DNA of 64,000 nt from Thermodesulfobium acidiphilum (GTDB lineage: Bacteria; Thermodesulfobiota; Thermodesulfobiia; Thermodesulfobiales; Thermodesulfobiaceae): contig NZ_CP020921.1 in assembly GCF_003057965.1 (NCBI RefSeq), positions 1,375,001-1,439,000 of the forward strand, written 5' to 3'. The position numbers and the translations under genes were made by a program. Shown one piece after another: positions 56,784 through 64,000 of this stretch; positions within the stretch are counted from its first letter, which is position 1, and the number at the start of each line of letters is the position of its first letter. A model generated the notes under the pieces. The model made no database searches and was not told the DNA's origin. It saw only the letters and a list, made by a program, of their open reading frames with translations.

Positions 56784-58777
56784 AAGAATTTACAATCGCT
56801 TTAATCGGCAACCCAAACGTTGGAAAATCAGCAATTTTTAACGAGCTTACAGGTGCTAATGCTCATGTAGGTAACTGGCCAGGCGTTACTGTTGAAAAAA
56901 AAGAAGGTAAATTCGTTTATAACGATACAAAAATAAACGTAGTAGACTTACCTGGTATTTATAGCCTAACTGCAGCTTCAATTGATGAACGTATAGCGAG
57001 AGATTATATAGTTAAAGAAAAACCTGATCTGGTTGTATGTATAGTAGATTCCACAAATTTAGTAAGAAACTTATACCTCTTTATATTATTAAAGGAACTT
57101 GGTGCTAAAACTCTTTTAGCGCTTAATATGATAGATCTTGTAGAAAATAAAATCAAATTTGATGAGTCTAAACTTTCTGAAAGTTTAAAAACTCGAATTG
57201 TAAAAACATCTGCTACAAAAAGGATAGGAATTGATGAGCTAAAAAAAGCTATTTATGAAGAACTCCATAAAAATCAGGACGAATTTTTTGTTGATTATGG
57301 TAAAGATATCGAACATTCAATAAAAACGATTGAAAATTTGTTAAGCAGTGTTGAATTGCCTTATAACAAGCGTTTTTTGGCTATAAAACTTTTAGAACAG
57401 GATTCAGTTATTTCAGAGGAATTGAAGCGATTACACAAAGAGAGCATTGTTGAAAGCGCTTTAATGGAAATAAATAACTTGGAAGAAATTTATTCAGATT
57501 TAGAAACAGAAATTATTGAAAAAAGATACGCTCTTATAGAGGGAATCGTTAAAAGTTCAACTAAACATCTGGTAAGCATAGAAGATAGATTAACATTTTC
57601 AGACAAAATAGATAAGATTGTTACAAATAGATATTTAGGATTACCTATTTTTGCAATTGTGATGTTGATTGTCTTCAAAGCAACATTTACGCTTGGGGGG
57701 TTTTTTGTAGATTATATTAATCAGTTTTTTGATTTTCTTGGTAATTTCCTATCCAATTACATTCAAAATCCAATTTTACAATCGTTTATTAAGGACGGTT
57801 TAATTGGGGGTGTTGGTACAGTGGTAGCCTTTTTGCCAAATATACTAATTTTGTTTCTATTTTTATCCTTTTTGGAAGATGTAGGTTATATGGCAAGAGC
57901 TGCTTTTGTTATGGACAGGTTGATGCATAGTATTGGCCTCCCAGGTAGAGCTTTTATACCTTTAATACTGGGTTTTGGCTGCAATGTACCAGCGATTATG
58001 GCAACTCGTACCATTGCTGATGAAAGGGATAGGCTTTTAACAATACTTATAAATCCATTCATGTCTTGTACTGCACGTTTGCCTATTTATGTGTTGCTAA
58101 CCGGGATTTTTTTTGAAAATAATCATCCTGAACTAATTATATTTTCACTTTATACTCTAGGTATTTTTGTTGCCATATTTAGTGCAAAATTGTTTAGAAG
58201 TACAATTCCAAAACTTAAAGGCAAAGTATCATTTTTAATTATGGAACTTCCTGTTTATAGGATGCCTACCATCAAAGCCGTATCAATACACACATGGGAA
58301 AGAACAAAGGAATTCTTGAAAAAAGCTGGTACGATAATATTGTTTGGCGTTATGTTGGTGTGGTTGTTATCAAGTTTGCCATTTGGTGTAGATTATGCTG
58401 GTGAAGATTCATTTGTAGGTATTTTGGGTAAATTCTTTGCACCAATTTTAACTCCAGCTGGTTTTGGATTCTGGCAGGCTGCAGTAAGCCTAATCTTTGG
58501 ACTTCTAGCAAAAGAAACGGTTGTCGGCACTATGGGCACACTATTTGGTGGCGAAGACAAACTTTCGAGTTCTTTAACACAACTTATGACTCCTTTGAGC
58601 GCATATACATTTATGGTAATGAGTCTGCTTTACATCCCATGTCTTGCAACAATTGGTGTAATTTATAGAGAAACAAATTCATTAAAATGGACAGCATTTA
58701 GCGTTTTTTACAGCTTAGTTATAGGGTGGCTTAGCGCAACTTTAATTTATCAAATATTTTCATTAGCATTTCATTAA
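56780..58777 (+). CDS. feoB: Ferrous iron transporter FeoB
   Basis: The N-terminal G domain of this 665-residue protein has G1 GNPNVGKS, a WPGVTVEK switch region, G3 DLPGIYSL and G4 NMID. A helical linker and a polytopic membrane part (from about residue 285) follow, with GFGCNVPAIMATR and the two Gate motifs. It moves Fe2+ into the cell with GTP hydrolysis. I use ATG 56780, behind GGAGG at 5 bases, giving the natural N-terminus. The frame can be opened further upstream but those codons lie in feoA. The porin gene 28 bases downstream may be co-transcribed. Confidence 0.95.
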   Translation: MKEFTIALIGNPNVGKSAIFNELTGANAHVGNWPGVTVEKKEGKFVYNDTKINVVDLPGIYSLTAASIDERIARDYIVKEKPDLVVCIVDSTNLVRNLYLFILLKELGAKTLLALNMIDLVENKIKFDESKLSESLKTRIVKTSATKRIGIDELKKAIYEELHKNQDEFFVDYGKDIEHSIKTIENLLSSVELPYNKRFLAIKLLEQDSVISEELKRLHKESIVESALMEINNLEEIYSDLETEIIEKRYALIEGIVKSSTKHLVSIEDRLTFSDKIDKIVTNRYLGLPIFAIVMLIVFKATFTLGGFFVDYINQFFDFLGNFLSNYIQNPILQSFIKDGLIGGVGTVVAFLPNILILFLFLSFLEDVGYMARAAFVMDRLMHSIGLPGRAFIPLILGFGCNVPAIMATRTIADERDRLLTILINPFMSCTARLPIYVLLTGIFFENNHPELIIFSLYTLGIFVAIFSAKLFRSTIPKLKGKVSFLIMELPVYRMPTIKAVSIHTWERTKEFLKKAGTIILFGVMLVWLLSSLPFGVDYAGEDSFVGILGKFFAPILTPAGFGFWQAAVSLIFGLLAKETVVGTMGTLFGGEDKLSSSLTQLMTPLSAYTFMVMSLLYIPCLATIGVIYRETNSLKWTAFSVFYSLVIGWLSATLIYQIFSLAFH

Positions 58778-58805
58778 TACAAAAAAATATTTTAGGAGGT
58801 TTATT

Positions 58806-60152
58806 ATGAAAAGATTTTTTACGGCCTTTTGCTTTCTCTTCATTTCTGCTTATTTTGTCTCTTTTGCTTTTGCAGGGCCATTCTCTGATGTACCAGCTAA
58901 TTCTTGGGCATACAAGGCAGTGCAAGATTTAGCAGCAAAGGGATTGGTCATTGGCTATGGCGATGGAACTTTTAGAGGAGAGAGACTTGCCACCCGTTAT
59001 GAGATGGCAATGGTAGTTGCAAGAATGCTTGATATGTATGAAAAGGGTCAAAACGCTCAGGATCAAAAGATAGAGCTTAACGCTAACGACATCGCAACGC
59101 TTATGAAGTTAGCCCAAGAGTTTAAGTCAGAACTAGCATCTTTAAACGTCAGAGTTGCAGCACTTGAGAAGAAAGCAGCTCTTGACACTGTAAACTTCAC
59201 AGGGGATGCAAGGTTTAGGTTTGGGAGCGAGAAAAGAACGTTTTATCCGATGGCTACATCTGGAACAAACGTGTTTATTAATACAGAAGGTTCATCTAAA
59301 AATGGATTTATAGTAGGTGACACCTCTCCTGCAATGTTAGCTCAAGATCCAAACCTTTCCCAGCAAAAGGACAATACGTTTATGCAGTATAGAATAAGGC
59401 TAAACGTATCAGCTCCTGTAGCAGACAACATATCCTTTAACGCAAGGCTTACAATGGAGAAGAACGCAGGAGTTAATTCAGACGGCTCTTCAAACAGCAA
59501 TCCTTTGTATGCCTCTCTTACAGGTTACAATGATGACAACAACACGTTGTATGTAGAGAGATCTTACATCACCTGGACTCTTAACCCATATCCTGTAACC
59601 TTTGTACTTGGTAGACTTCCTACTATGGATTCAGGCGCTTATTACAACAACCTGTTTATGGATACAGGCACAGAAGGCGCTATGGCAATATTTGATCTGA
59701 GCAACATATTTCCCTCTACATCTCTTTCAGCTGCATGGGTAAAGATGTTTGATGCCGGGCTTATAACATCAGCAGATGAAGCAAGCGGTTTAAAGGATAA
59801 GGATGCCTACATCTTGAACCTTAGCACAAAATTATTTAATACCTTTGGTTTAGAGGCAGACTATGGAAACGTAAACAAGTTTTCGTATATGGGAAGTGCA
59901 CCAAATGGCGTATACGGAAAGTATGATTGGTGGGCAATAATAGGTAACTGGACTATGTATAACGTAAATATGTGGGCAGGTTACAACGGCACATCTACAG
60001 ATATGCCAGCACAGACCGCCACAGGTCCAAGCTTTACAAGTTTACATTCTGTAAATGGAGGAGCATTCAGAGTTGGAGCTACCATTCCTCTTCCAGTGGG
60101 CTCTCTTACAGGAGACTTCTGGTTTGGGAATAACAATGGGTCTATGCAATAA
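58806..60152 (+). CDS. SLH-domain outer-membrane porin-like protein
   Basis: This 448-residue protein has a signal peptide (residues 1-23, cleavage after AFA). An SLH domain (FSDVPANSWAYKAVQDLAAKG and YGDGTFRGERLATRYE, about 25-80) is followed by a short coiled coil (about 85-120). A beta-barrel-like body rich in alternating polar/hydrophobic strands ends it. This SLH-coiled-coil-barrel layout is found in Gram-negative-type envelopes that tether the outer membrane to the wall. The end, DFWFGNNNGSMQ, lacks the usual final aromatic residue, so the last strand may be lost. Location after feoB suggests iron-linked outer membrane passage; that is inference. Confidence 0.82.
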   Translation: MKRFFTAFCFLFISAYFVSFAFAGPFSDVPANSWAYKAVQDLAAKGLVIGYGDGTFRGERLATRYEMAMVVARMLDMYEKGQNAQDQKIELNANDIATLMKLAQEFKSELASLNVRVAALEKKAALDTVNFTGDARFRFGSEKRTFYPMATSGTNVFINTEGSSKNGFIVGDTSPAMLAQDPNLSQQKDNTFMQYRIRLNVSAPVADNISFNARLTMEKNAGVNSDGSSNSNPLYASLTGYNDDNNTLYVERSYITWTLNPYPVTFVLGRLPTMDSGAYYNNLFMDTGTEGAMAIFDLSNIFPSTSLSAAWVKMFDAGLITSADEASGLKDKDAYILNLSTKLFNTFGLEADYGNVNKFSYMGSAPNGVYGKYDWWAIIGNWTMYNVNMWAGYNGTSTDMPAQTATGPSFTSLHSVNGGAFRVGATIPLPVGSLTGDFWFGNNNGSMQ

Positions 60153-60166
60153 TAACCAAAAGCCCC

Positions 60167-60817
60167 CTATAAAAGCCCAACAACCTTGTGCATCTGAATT
60201 GAAAATATAAGTTCATCCAATAATTTTTCGTCCCTCTCCCTGATAAAGTTTACAATGTCTAAAATCTTTTCTCCTTTCGCATCCAGCGGGCTAATTGCAA
60301 ACTGAAAAAGGCCGTGCATCTTTGAAAGAACCTGAAAGACAAACTCAAGATCTTCTTCAGAATTGTCCACTACCAGCTTCACTATGACCCTGTGTTCTAT
60401 CCAGTTATCAATAAACTCCTCAAATGACGGCATTCTGTCCATCATGCCGGAAGATGGACCCTTATAGTCCACCACCCAGCCGCAATCGGATAAATATCCC
60501 TTTGGCAGGGAAATGCTCCCATTAGTTTCCACCTGAACAAAGTGTTTTTTCTCTATCAGGTAATCTATCAACTCAAGAGTTTCTTTTTGGATAAGAGGCT
60601 CTCCCCCGGTAAGAAGTACTTTTGAATTCTTGCATCTGGCTACCACATCATCAATTGAAAGTATATATTTAGCTTCAATGCTCTGAGATTCTTTTGTGTC
60701 GCACCACCTGCACCTTAGATTACAACCCTGAAGCCTCACTATAGTGCACCAGGAGCCCTGGGAGATAAAGCCTACTTCACCAGATATGCTTTCAAATATA
60801 GAATGAATCGCTATCAC
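60167..60817 (-). CDS. queE: 7-carboxy-7-deazaguanine synthase QueE
   Basis: The 216-residue radical SAM enzyme has the cluster motif CNLRCRWCDT (three cysteines) near residues 32-41, followed by TGGEPL. It turns 6-carboxytetrahydropterin into 7-carboxy-7-deazaguanine on the queuosine/7-deazapurine pathway. It overlaps queD by 4 bases. queC and queF are not in the window. Confidence 0.9.
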   Translation of the reverse strand: MIAIHSIFESISGEVGFISQGSWCTIVRLQGCNLRCRWCDTKESQSIEAKYILSIDDVVARCKNSKVLLTGGEPLIQKETLELIDYLIEKKHFVQVETNGSISLPKGYLSDCGWVVDYKGPSSGMMDRMPSFEEFIDNWIEHRVIVKLVVDNSEEDLEFVFQVLSKMHGLFQFAISPLDAKGEKILDIVNFIRERDEKLLDELIFSIQMHKVVGLL

Positions 60818-61173
60818 TTGAGAGATATCTCTACATATGAAGTTTCTGATTCCCAGAGCCTTATGAACTCTAAGTTTACGCTTTCAGGCATATAATCCTT
60901 TAATTCATCTAAAATCCATTCGCAAACTCTCTCAGCAGTAGGATTGTGTATGATATCGTTTAAGTATTTATGATCCAGTTTAGAGACTACCCTCTCTTCT
61001 ACAATATTCTTGAGAACCTTAAAATCTATCACCATAGAGTTTTCTCCAACAGATCCAGATACTGCAACCCCCAGTTTATATGTATGCCCATGAAGATTGG
61101 CGCACTCGCCGTTATAGTCTACCAGCTTATGTGCAGCAGAAAAATTAAATTCCTTATAAACCTTTATCCTCAT
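60814..61173 (-). CDS. queD: 6-carboxy-5,6,7,8-tetrahydropterin synthase QueD
   Basis: This is a small pterin synthase of 119-123 residues with the zinc site HxH (HGHTY) and an FSAAHKL opening, then CANLHGHT. Near the C-terminus is a VNLEFIRLWESETS region. It makes the substrate for QueE from dihydroneopterin triphosphate. I use ATG 61173; a GTG at 61185 is possible. Co-translation with queE is likely from the 4-base overlap. Confidence 0.9.
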   Translation of the reverse strand: MRIKVYKEFNFSAAHKLVDYNGECANLHGHTYKLGVAVSGSVGENSMVIDFKVLKNIVEERVVSKLDHKYLNDIIHNPTAERVCEWILDELKDYMPESVNLEFIRLWESETSYVEISLK

Positions 61174-61229
61174 ATATATCCACACTATCCTTTCTTAAGA
61201 AACAGTTTTTGGTCAAAAAGAGGCTCTAG

Positions 61230-62096
61230 CTATTCCTTATACTTTATAACACTACTTCTTATATCAACTCCAAGTTCTTTTGCTATTACATTACACTTTG
61301 CCATCAACATAAAGAAGATATTATGAAAGTCACTTAACCCCTCGAAATTACCCTGCCCTTTAGAAATTACTATATCATGTTCCTCTATATATCTTCTTAC
61401 CTCATCGCTTCTCCTTGAGGAAGCGCTATTTTTTTCTCCGTTTGAAATCTCTAAAAATCTAATATTAGGAAGCCTATCAAGTCCAACCTCATAGGCATCT
61501 TCTAACATTGCATCGTTTATTATAGGCCCACTCTTTACTACAAAACTAATTTGTTCAAAGGGCTTATTTCTTGTCCTTAGCATCTCTTCAATGAATATCT
61601 TGTCAAATACTATCTCCCCCGCATTATCAGCAAAGTAAAGCATGCTCTCAGAAGAGACTACTTTTTCTTCCAGACTCTTAAAATTATTAATTGTCAGATC
61701 TTTAGACATCACTTCATCAATAGTACTTTCAAGATCAAACTCATTTGAAGGACCAAAGTCTATTATGTTTCCCGCAATAGCAATTTTTGCCGCAGTATAA
61801 AGGCGATTTCCTGAACTTTCCCTATCTAAAAGCTTTTTTAGAACTGGATACATCTTAAGTGAAATCTCGTTGCTTCTTTTTTTAATCTCTTTATATGGAT
61901 CTGATAAACCCGAAACTTCCCTTATAATACGGTGAACTTCGTTTGCAAACTCGTCAGATGAAGTTTTCCAATCAGCGTTATACAGAAAAAACATCACCTT
62001 TTTCAAAATCCTGGATCTCAGTTCATCGTCTAAATCCTTTGTCGCAAAGAGAGCCTGTTTTTGGAAACAAACTATACAATCAAGACACAATTTCAT
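61230..62096 (-). CDS. DUF89 family protein (ARMT1-like metal-dependent phosphatase family)
   Basis: The 288-residue protein has the DUF89 pattern: CLDCIVCFQKQAL at the N-terminus, ADNAGEIVFDKIF near residue 155 with the metal ligands D and N, VVKSGPIINDA, and ISKGQGNFEGL. DUF89 proteins are proposed damage-control phosphatases that hydrolyse aberrant sugar or cofactor phosphates. The gene overlaps the zinc-ribbon/HEAT gene by 17 bases. The natural substrate is unknown. Confidence 0.85.
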   Translation of the reverse strand: MKLCLDCIVCFQKQALFATKDLDDELRSRILKKVMFFLYNADWKTSSDEFANEVHRIIREVSGLSDPYKEIKKRSNEISLKMYPVLKKLLDRESSGNRLYTAAKIAIAGNIIDFGPSNEFDLESTIDEVMSKDLTINNFKSLEEKVVSSESMLYFADNAGEIVFDKIFIEEMLRTRNKPFEQISFVVKSGPIINDAMLEDAYEVGLDRLPNIRFLEISNGEKNSASSRRSDEVRRYIEEHDIVISKGQGNFEGLSDFHNIFFMLMAKCNVIAKELGVDIRSSVIKYKE

Positions 62097-62439
62097 CTAT
62101 ATAATTGTTCACAATTTTATTATTTTTTTGTTTGATCCTTCCTATGATATTAATAGCCTCATCTGAGTCAATTTGTTTTAGAGCCTTACATATTGCGATA
62201 AGCTCCAGCGGATCGCTTGATCTATTTACGAGATCAGATAATTTTGGCAAAGCCTTTTTAATTTGTTTGTCACCAACCAATTTAATAGCTACCATTCTGA
62301 TATCGAGTATTGGATGATCTAGAGATAATATTATCTTGTCTTCATAAGAAACATTACTCCTTAAATTTGCTTTGCAACAAGGACAGATATCTAAATTTTC
62401 AGGTAACTCAGCTTTGCAAAATGGACAAAAATAATTTAT
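62080..62439 (-). CDS. Zinc-ribbon and HEAT-repeat protein with non-standard start
   Basis: Continuing upstream of the ATG at 62295 in the same frame reveals FCPFCKAELPENLDICPCCK, a clear double-CxxC zinc ribbon, before HEAT-like helices (DIRMVAIKLVGDKQIKKAL, then LELIAICKALKQIDSDEAI). A TAA just upstream closes the frame, leaving only GTT (62442) or ATA (62439) as possible starts. GGGAG lies 6 bases before the ATA. The protein would have about 119 residues. No ATG, GTG or TTG exists in frame before 62295, so either an ATA start is used or the gene is damaged. It overlaps the DUF89 gene by 17 bases. Confidence 0.6.
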   Translation of the reverse strand: MNYFCPFCKAELPENLDICPCCKANLRSNVSYEDKIILSLDHPILDIRMVAIKLVGDKQIKKALPKLSDLVNRSSDPLELIAICKALKQIDSDEAINIIGRIKQKNNKIVNNYIDEIVS

Positions 62440-62474
62440 AACTTACTCCCAATAAACCTTTCAGTAATAAAAAT

Positions 62475-63173
62475 TTAGTCTCTTCTATTACCCATTATGT
62501 TTAATAACATTAGAAACAGGTTTATAAAGTCCAAATAAAGTGTCAGGGCACCAAGCACTGTCTCTTTTCGCTCATCAAAGAGACCAGCTGCATATATCTT
62601 TTTCAGTTTTTGCATGTCATATGCCGTAAGCCCTAAAAAAACAATCACGCCTACCACAGATAAAAGAAGTACCAGAGCACTGCTGTGTAAGAAAATATTT
62701 ACGACAAAACCTATTATTATTGCAATAAGTCCTGCCATCATAAAAGTTCCCATCTTAGTAAGGTCTGCCTTCGTGGTATAGCCAAGCACTGCCATTATAC
62801 CAAAAGATATAGCGGTAACGATGAAGGTAGAAGCTATAGAACTAGAAGTATAGACTACAAACAGCGTAGAAAACGTTACGCCTGTCAAGGCAGAATACAA
62901 TATAAAGATAAATTCTGCAAGCTCAGCAGGTAGCTTCGTAATAGCAGCAGATAAGGTTATCACTGCAACAAATTGCAAACCGATTATCCCATAAAACAAA
63001 ATAGGATTGCCCAAAATAAGTTGCAAAATTGAAACATTAGATGCTACTACGTAAGAAATTACACCAGTAAACATGAGTCCTAAAAACATCCACGTAAAAA
63101 CTCCTCTAAAAAAGCCCGACACGTCTAAAGTTTCTGCTCTACTCGTTAACTCATCATTATATGATCTATACAT
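62475..63173 (-). CDS. Bax inhibitor-1 (YccA/YbhL) family membrane protein
   Basis: This 232-residue protein has seven predicted membrane helices and the BI-1 family signature around VNIFLHSS and GLTAYDMQKLKKIY. Helix 1 (FTWMFLGLMFTGVISYVVA) and helix 7 near ALTLYLDFINLFLMLL are also typical. Bacterial members form a pH-sensitive calcium leak or interact with membrane proteases such as FtsH. ATG 63173 lies 8 bases after AGGAG; a GTG three codons upstream is less well placed. It stands between the small membrane protein and the HEAT gene. Confidence 0.9.
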   Translation of the reverse strand: MYRSYNDELTSRAETLDVSGFFRGVFTWMFLGLMFTGVISYVVASNVSILQLILGNPILFYGIIGLQFVAVITLSAAITKLPAELAEFIFILYSALTGVTFSTLFVVYTSSSIASTFIVTAISFGIMAVLGYTTKADLTKMGTFMMAGLIAIIIGFVVNIFLHSSALVLLLSVVGVIVFLGLTAYDMQKLKKIYAAGLFDERKETVLGALTLYLDFINLFLMLLNIMGNRRD

Positions 63174-63241
63174 ACTTTCCACTCCTTTTTTTACTTATCC
63201 TTAATATTTTATATTTTATATCTAAAACGTTTATTTTACAA

Positions 63242-63279
63242 TAAAAAAGGGCATCGACCAATTATGCGATCAATACCCT
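63242..63279 (-). terminator. Intrinsic terminator after the small membrane protein gene
   Basis: On the minus strand a 12-pair stem (63279-63268 with 63259-63248, including three G-U pairs) closes an 8-base loop and is followed by TTTTTTATTG. It lies 12 bases after the stop at 63292. Confidence 0.75.
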
Positions 63280-63291
63280 GAATTAAAAAAA

Positions 63292-63519
63292 CTATTTCTC
63301 CCCTTTTAACTTCTTTATCTCTTCCTTTAATCTATTTATTTCTTTTATAAGTTCTTCATTCGAAGCGCCACTTGATATAGAACATCTGCTCATTGCTGGT
63401 CTGAAAAGGTAAAAGAAAGCAAAAACCAATATACCAAGAAACAAAATAGGAAAGAACATGCCAAAAAATGGCATTCCGTAAAAACCATGACCATAAAAGC
63501 CCGGACCTGAGCACCACAT
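63292..63519 (-). CDS. Small membrane protein with C-terminal coiled coil
   Basis: I use ATG 63519, well spaced behind GGAGGTGAT, rather than the longer frame to 63582. The 75-residue product has a glycine/phenylalanine-rich front (CSGPGFYGHGFYGMPFFG), one membrane helix (PILFLGILVFAFFYLF), and a charged helix EELIKEINRLKEEIKKLKG that suggests oligomerisation. Similar short glycine-rich membrane proteins are common in many bacteria, function unknown. It is divergent from the SemiSWEET gene. Confidence 0.7.
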   Translation of the reverse strand: MWCSGPGFYGHGFYGMPFFGMFFPILFLGILVFAFFYLFRPAMSRCSISSGASNEELIKEINRLKEEIKKLKGEK

Positions 63520-63627
63520 ATATATCACCTCCACATTTGTATTATATAATAGTTTATGATAAAAGTAAACTTTTTTATGCACAGATATTCTATTAATAAA
63601 AATAACTTTTTGAGCTATAATATCTTC

Positions 63628-63888
63628 ATGTTCGAAACTTATCTTGGATTGTTTGCAGGTCTACTTACCACCAGTTCTCTCGTGCCTCAGGTAGTAAAGG
63701 CATGGAAAACGCGTTCAACAAATGATATATCCCTCATAATGTTAATTATGATGTGGATAGGAGTATTTTGTTGGGTGATATATGGCCTTTCTATATTTCA
63801 GATGCCCATAGTATTATGGAATTTCATAAGCTTTGTTTTACTATCAATTCTTTTATATTTCAAAAAAAATTCCAAAAATTCATGTTAG
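63628..63888 (+). CDS. SemiSWEET sugar transporter
   Basis: From ATG 63628 the 86-residue protein has three membrane helices and the PQ-loop motif (SLVPQVVKAWKTRSTNDISL). This is the length and pattern of bacterial SemiSWEETs, which dimerise to move disaccharides or monosaccharides down their gradient. The open frame extends upstream to 63556, but those residues are not family-like. A TATAAT (63616-63621) lies immediately upstream with no ribosome site, so the message may start at or near the ATG. The stop overlaps the convergent gene by 4 bases. Confidence 0.85.
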   Translation: MFETYLGLFAGLLTTSSLVPQVVKAWKTRSTNDISLIMLIMMWIGVFCWVIYGLSIFQMPIVLWNFISFVLLSILLYFKKNSKNSC

Positions 63889-64000
63889 CTCATATTCTTT
63901 ACATAACTTATCAAAGCCTTTACCAATCCGTTTATGTTGTATTCTTCTGCTTGAGCCACCACATTAAATCCCAAATTCTTTGCTTTCCCTGAGGTAATAG
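63885..64000 (-). CDS. hemD: Uroporphyrinogen-III synthase, C-terminal end (cut by window edge)
   Basis: Only the last 38 codons are visible: ITSGKAKNLGFNVVAQAEEY, then INGLVKALISYV and a TAA at 63887-63885. This matches the C-terminus of uroporphyrinogen-III synthase, whose final segments contain the AxxxGxxVxVxAxEYxxxGLVxAL pattern. The enzyme closes hydroxymethylbilane to uroporphyrinogen III for heme, siroheme or cobamide synthesis. It may be fused to a uroporphyrinogen methyltransferase to the right of the window. The call rests on a short stretch. Confidence 0.6.
   Translation of the reverse strand, partial: ITSGKAKNLGFNVVAQAEEYNINGLVKALISYVKNMS

Overview
The window is 64 kb of AT-rich bacterial chromosome with tightly packed, often overlapping genes. 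Translation starts include many TTG codons behind strong AGGAGG-type ribosome binding sites. Several features suggest an anaerobic, thermophile-like, Gram-negative bacterium: ferredoxin-dependent 2-oxoacid metabolism, an ADP-forming acetyl-CoA synthetase, HypF for hydrogenase maturation, ferrous-iron uptake, and an SLH-domain porin. The gene set and base composition remind me of Thermodesulfobium. That is an inference from content; no rRNA gene is present to test it.

Layout. 1-1.4 kb: end of a cysteine synthase and a PP-loop sulfurtransferase. 1.4-4.6 kb: an exported protein, a lone oligopeptide-binding-type lipoprotein, and a malate/L-lactate dehydrogenase-like enzyme. 4.6-11.9 kb (minus): an operon of glycolate/D-lactate oxidase subunits (glcD-glcF-glcE-like) followed by ADP-forming acetyl-CoA synthetase and a BioD/DRTGG protein. 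It looks like a route from a 2-hydroxyacid towards acetate and ATP. 12-19.6 kb (minus): the lipid cluster DUF177-rpmF-plsX-fabH-fabD-fabG-acpP-fabK-fabF-ubiE, behind a perfect consensus promoter. 19.6-30.4 kb: a MOSC protein, an M48 protease, a decayed old yellow enzyme, a membrane PAS/GAF/GGDEF protein, hypF, and two transporters.

30.4-32.3 kb is a degenerate gap. It holds a transposase remnant, a broken secreted-type gene and a striking operator-like palindrome. 32.4-40.7 kb (minus): paaK-iorA-iorB-ACT-paaK-tsaD-mntH. The first paaK is preceded by a leader with H-type pseudoknot potential, a candidate cis-regulatory RNA. The aryl-CoA ligases, indolepyruvate oxidoreductase and ACT protein together suggest aryl-acid/aromatic amino acid interconversion.

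41.7-51.2 kb is a defence island: a PLD-helicase, a large Eco57I-type adenine methylase, an OLD-like ATPase broken by one in-frame TAA, and a DUF3644 protein. The 3' end of the DUF3644 gene is a second copy of the methylase tail. The set resembles the helicase-methylase-ATPase (Hma) type of system. 51.3-55.3 kb: another broken exported gene, a PepSY protein with a two-component system, and an orphan Dam-type methylase. 55.6-60.2 kb: a feo iron-uptake operon (FeoC-like, DtxR-FeoA fusion, FeoA, FeoB) with an SLH porin. 60.2-64 kb: queE-queD, a DUF89 protein, a zinc-ribbon/HEAT protein with no conventional start codon, a Bax-inhibitor-1 family protein, a small membrane protein, a SemiSWEET, and the end of a uroporphyrinogen-III synthase.

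No tRNA, rRNA or CRISPR array was seen. All calls come from reading the sequence; no database search was run.
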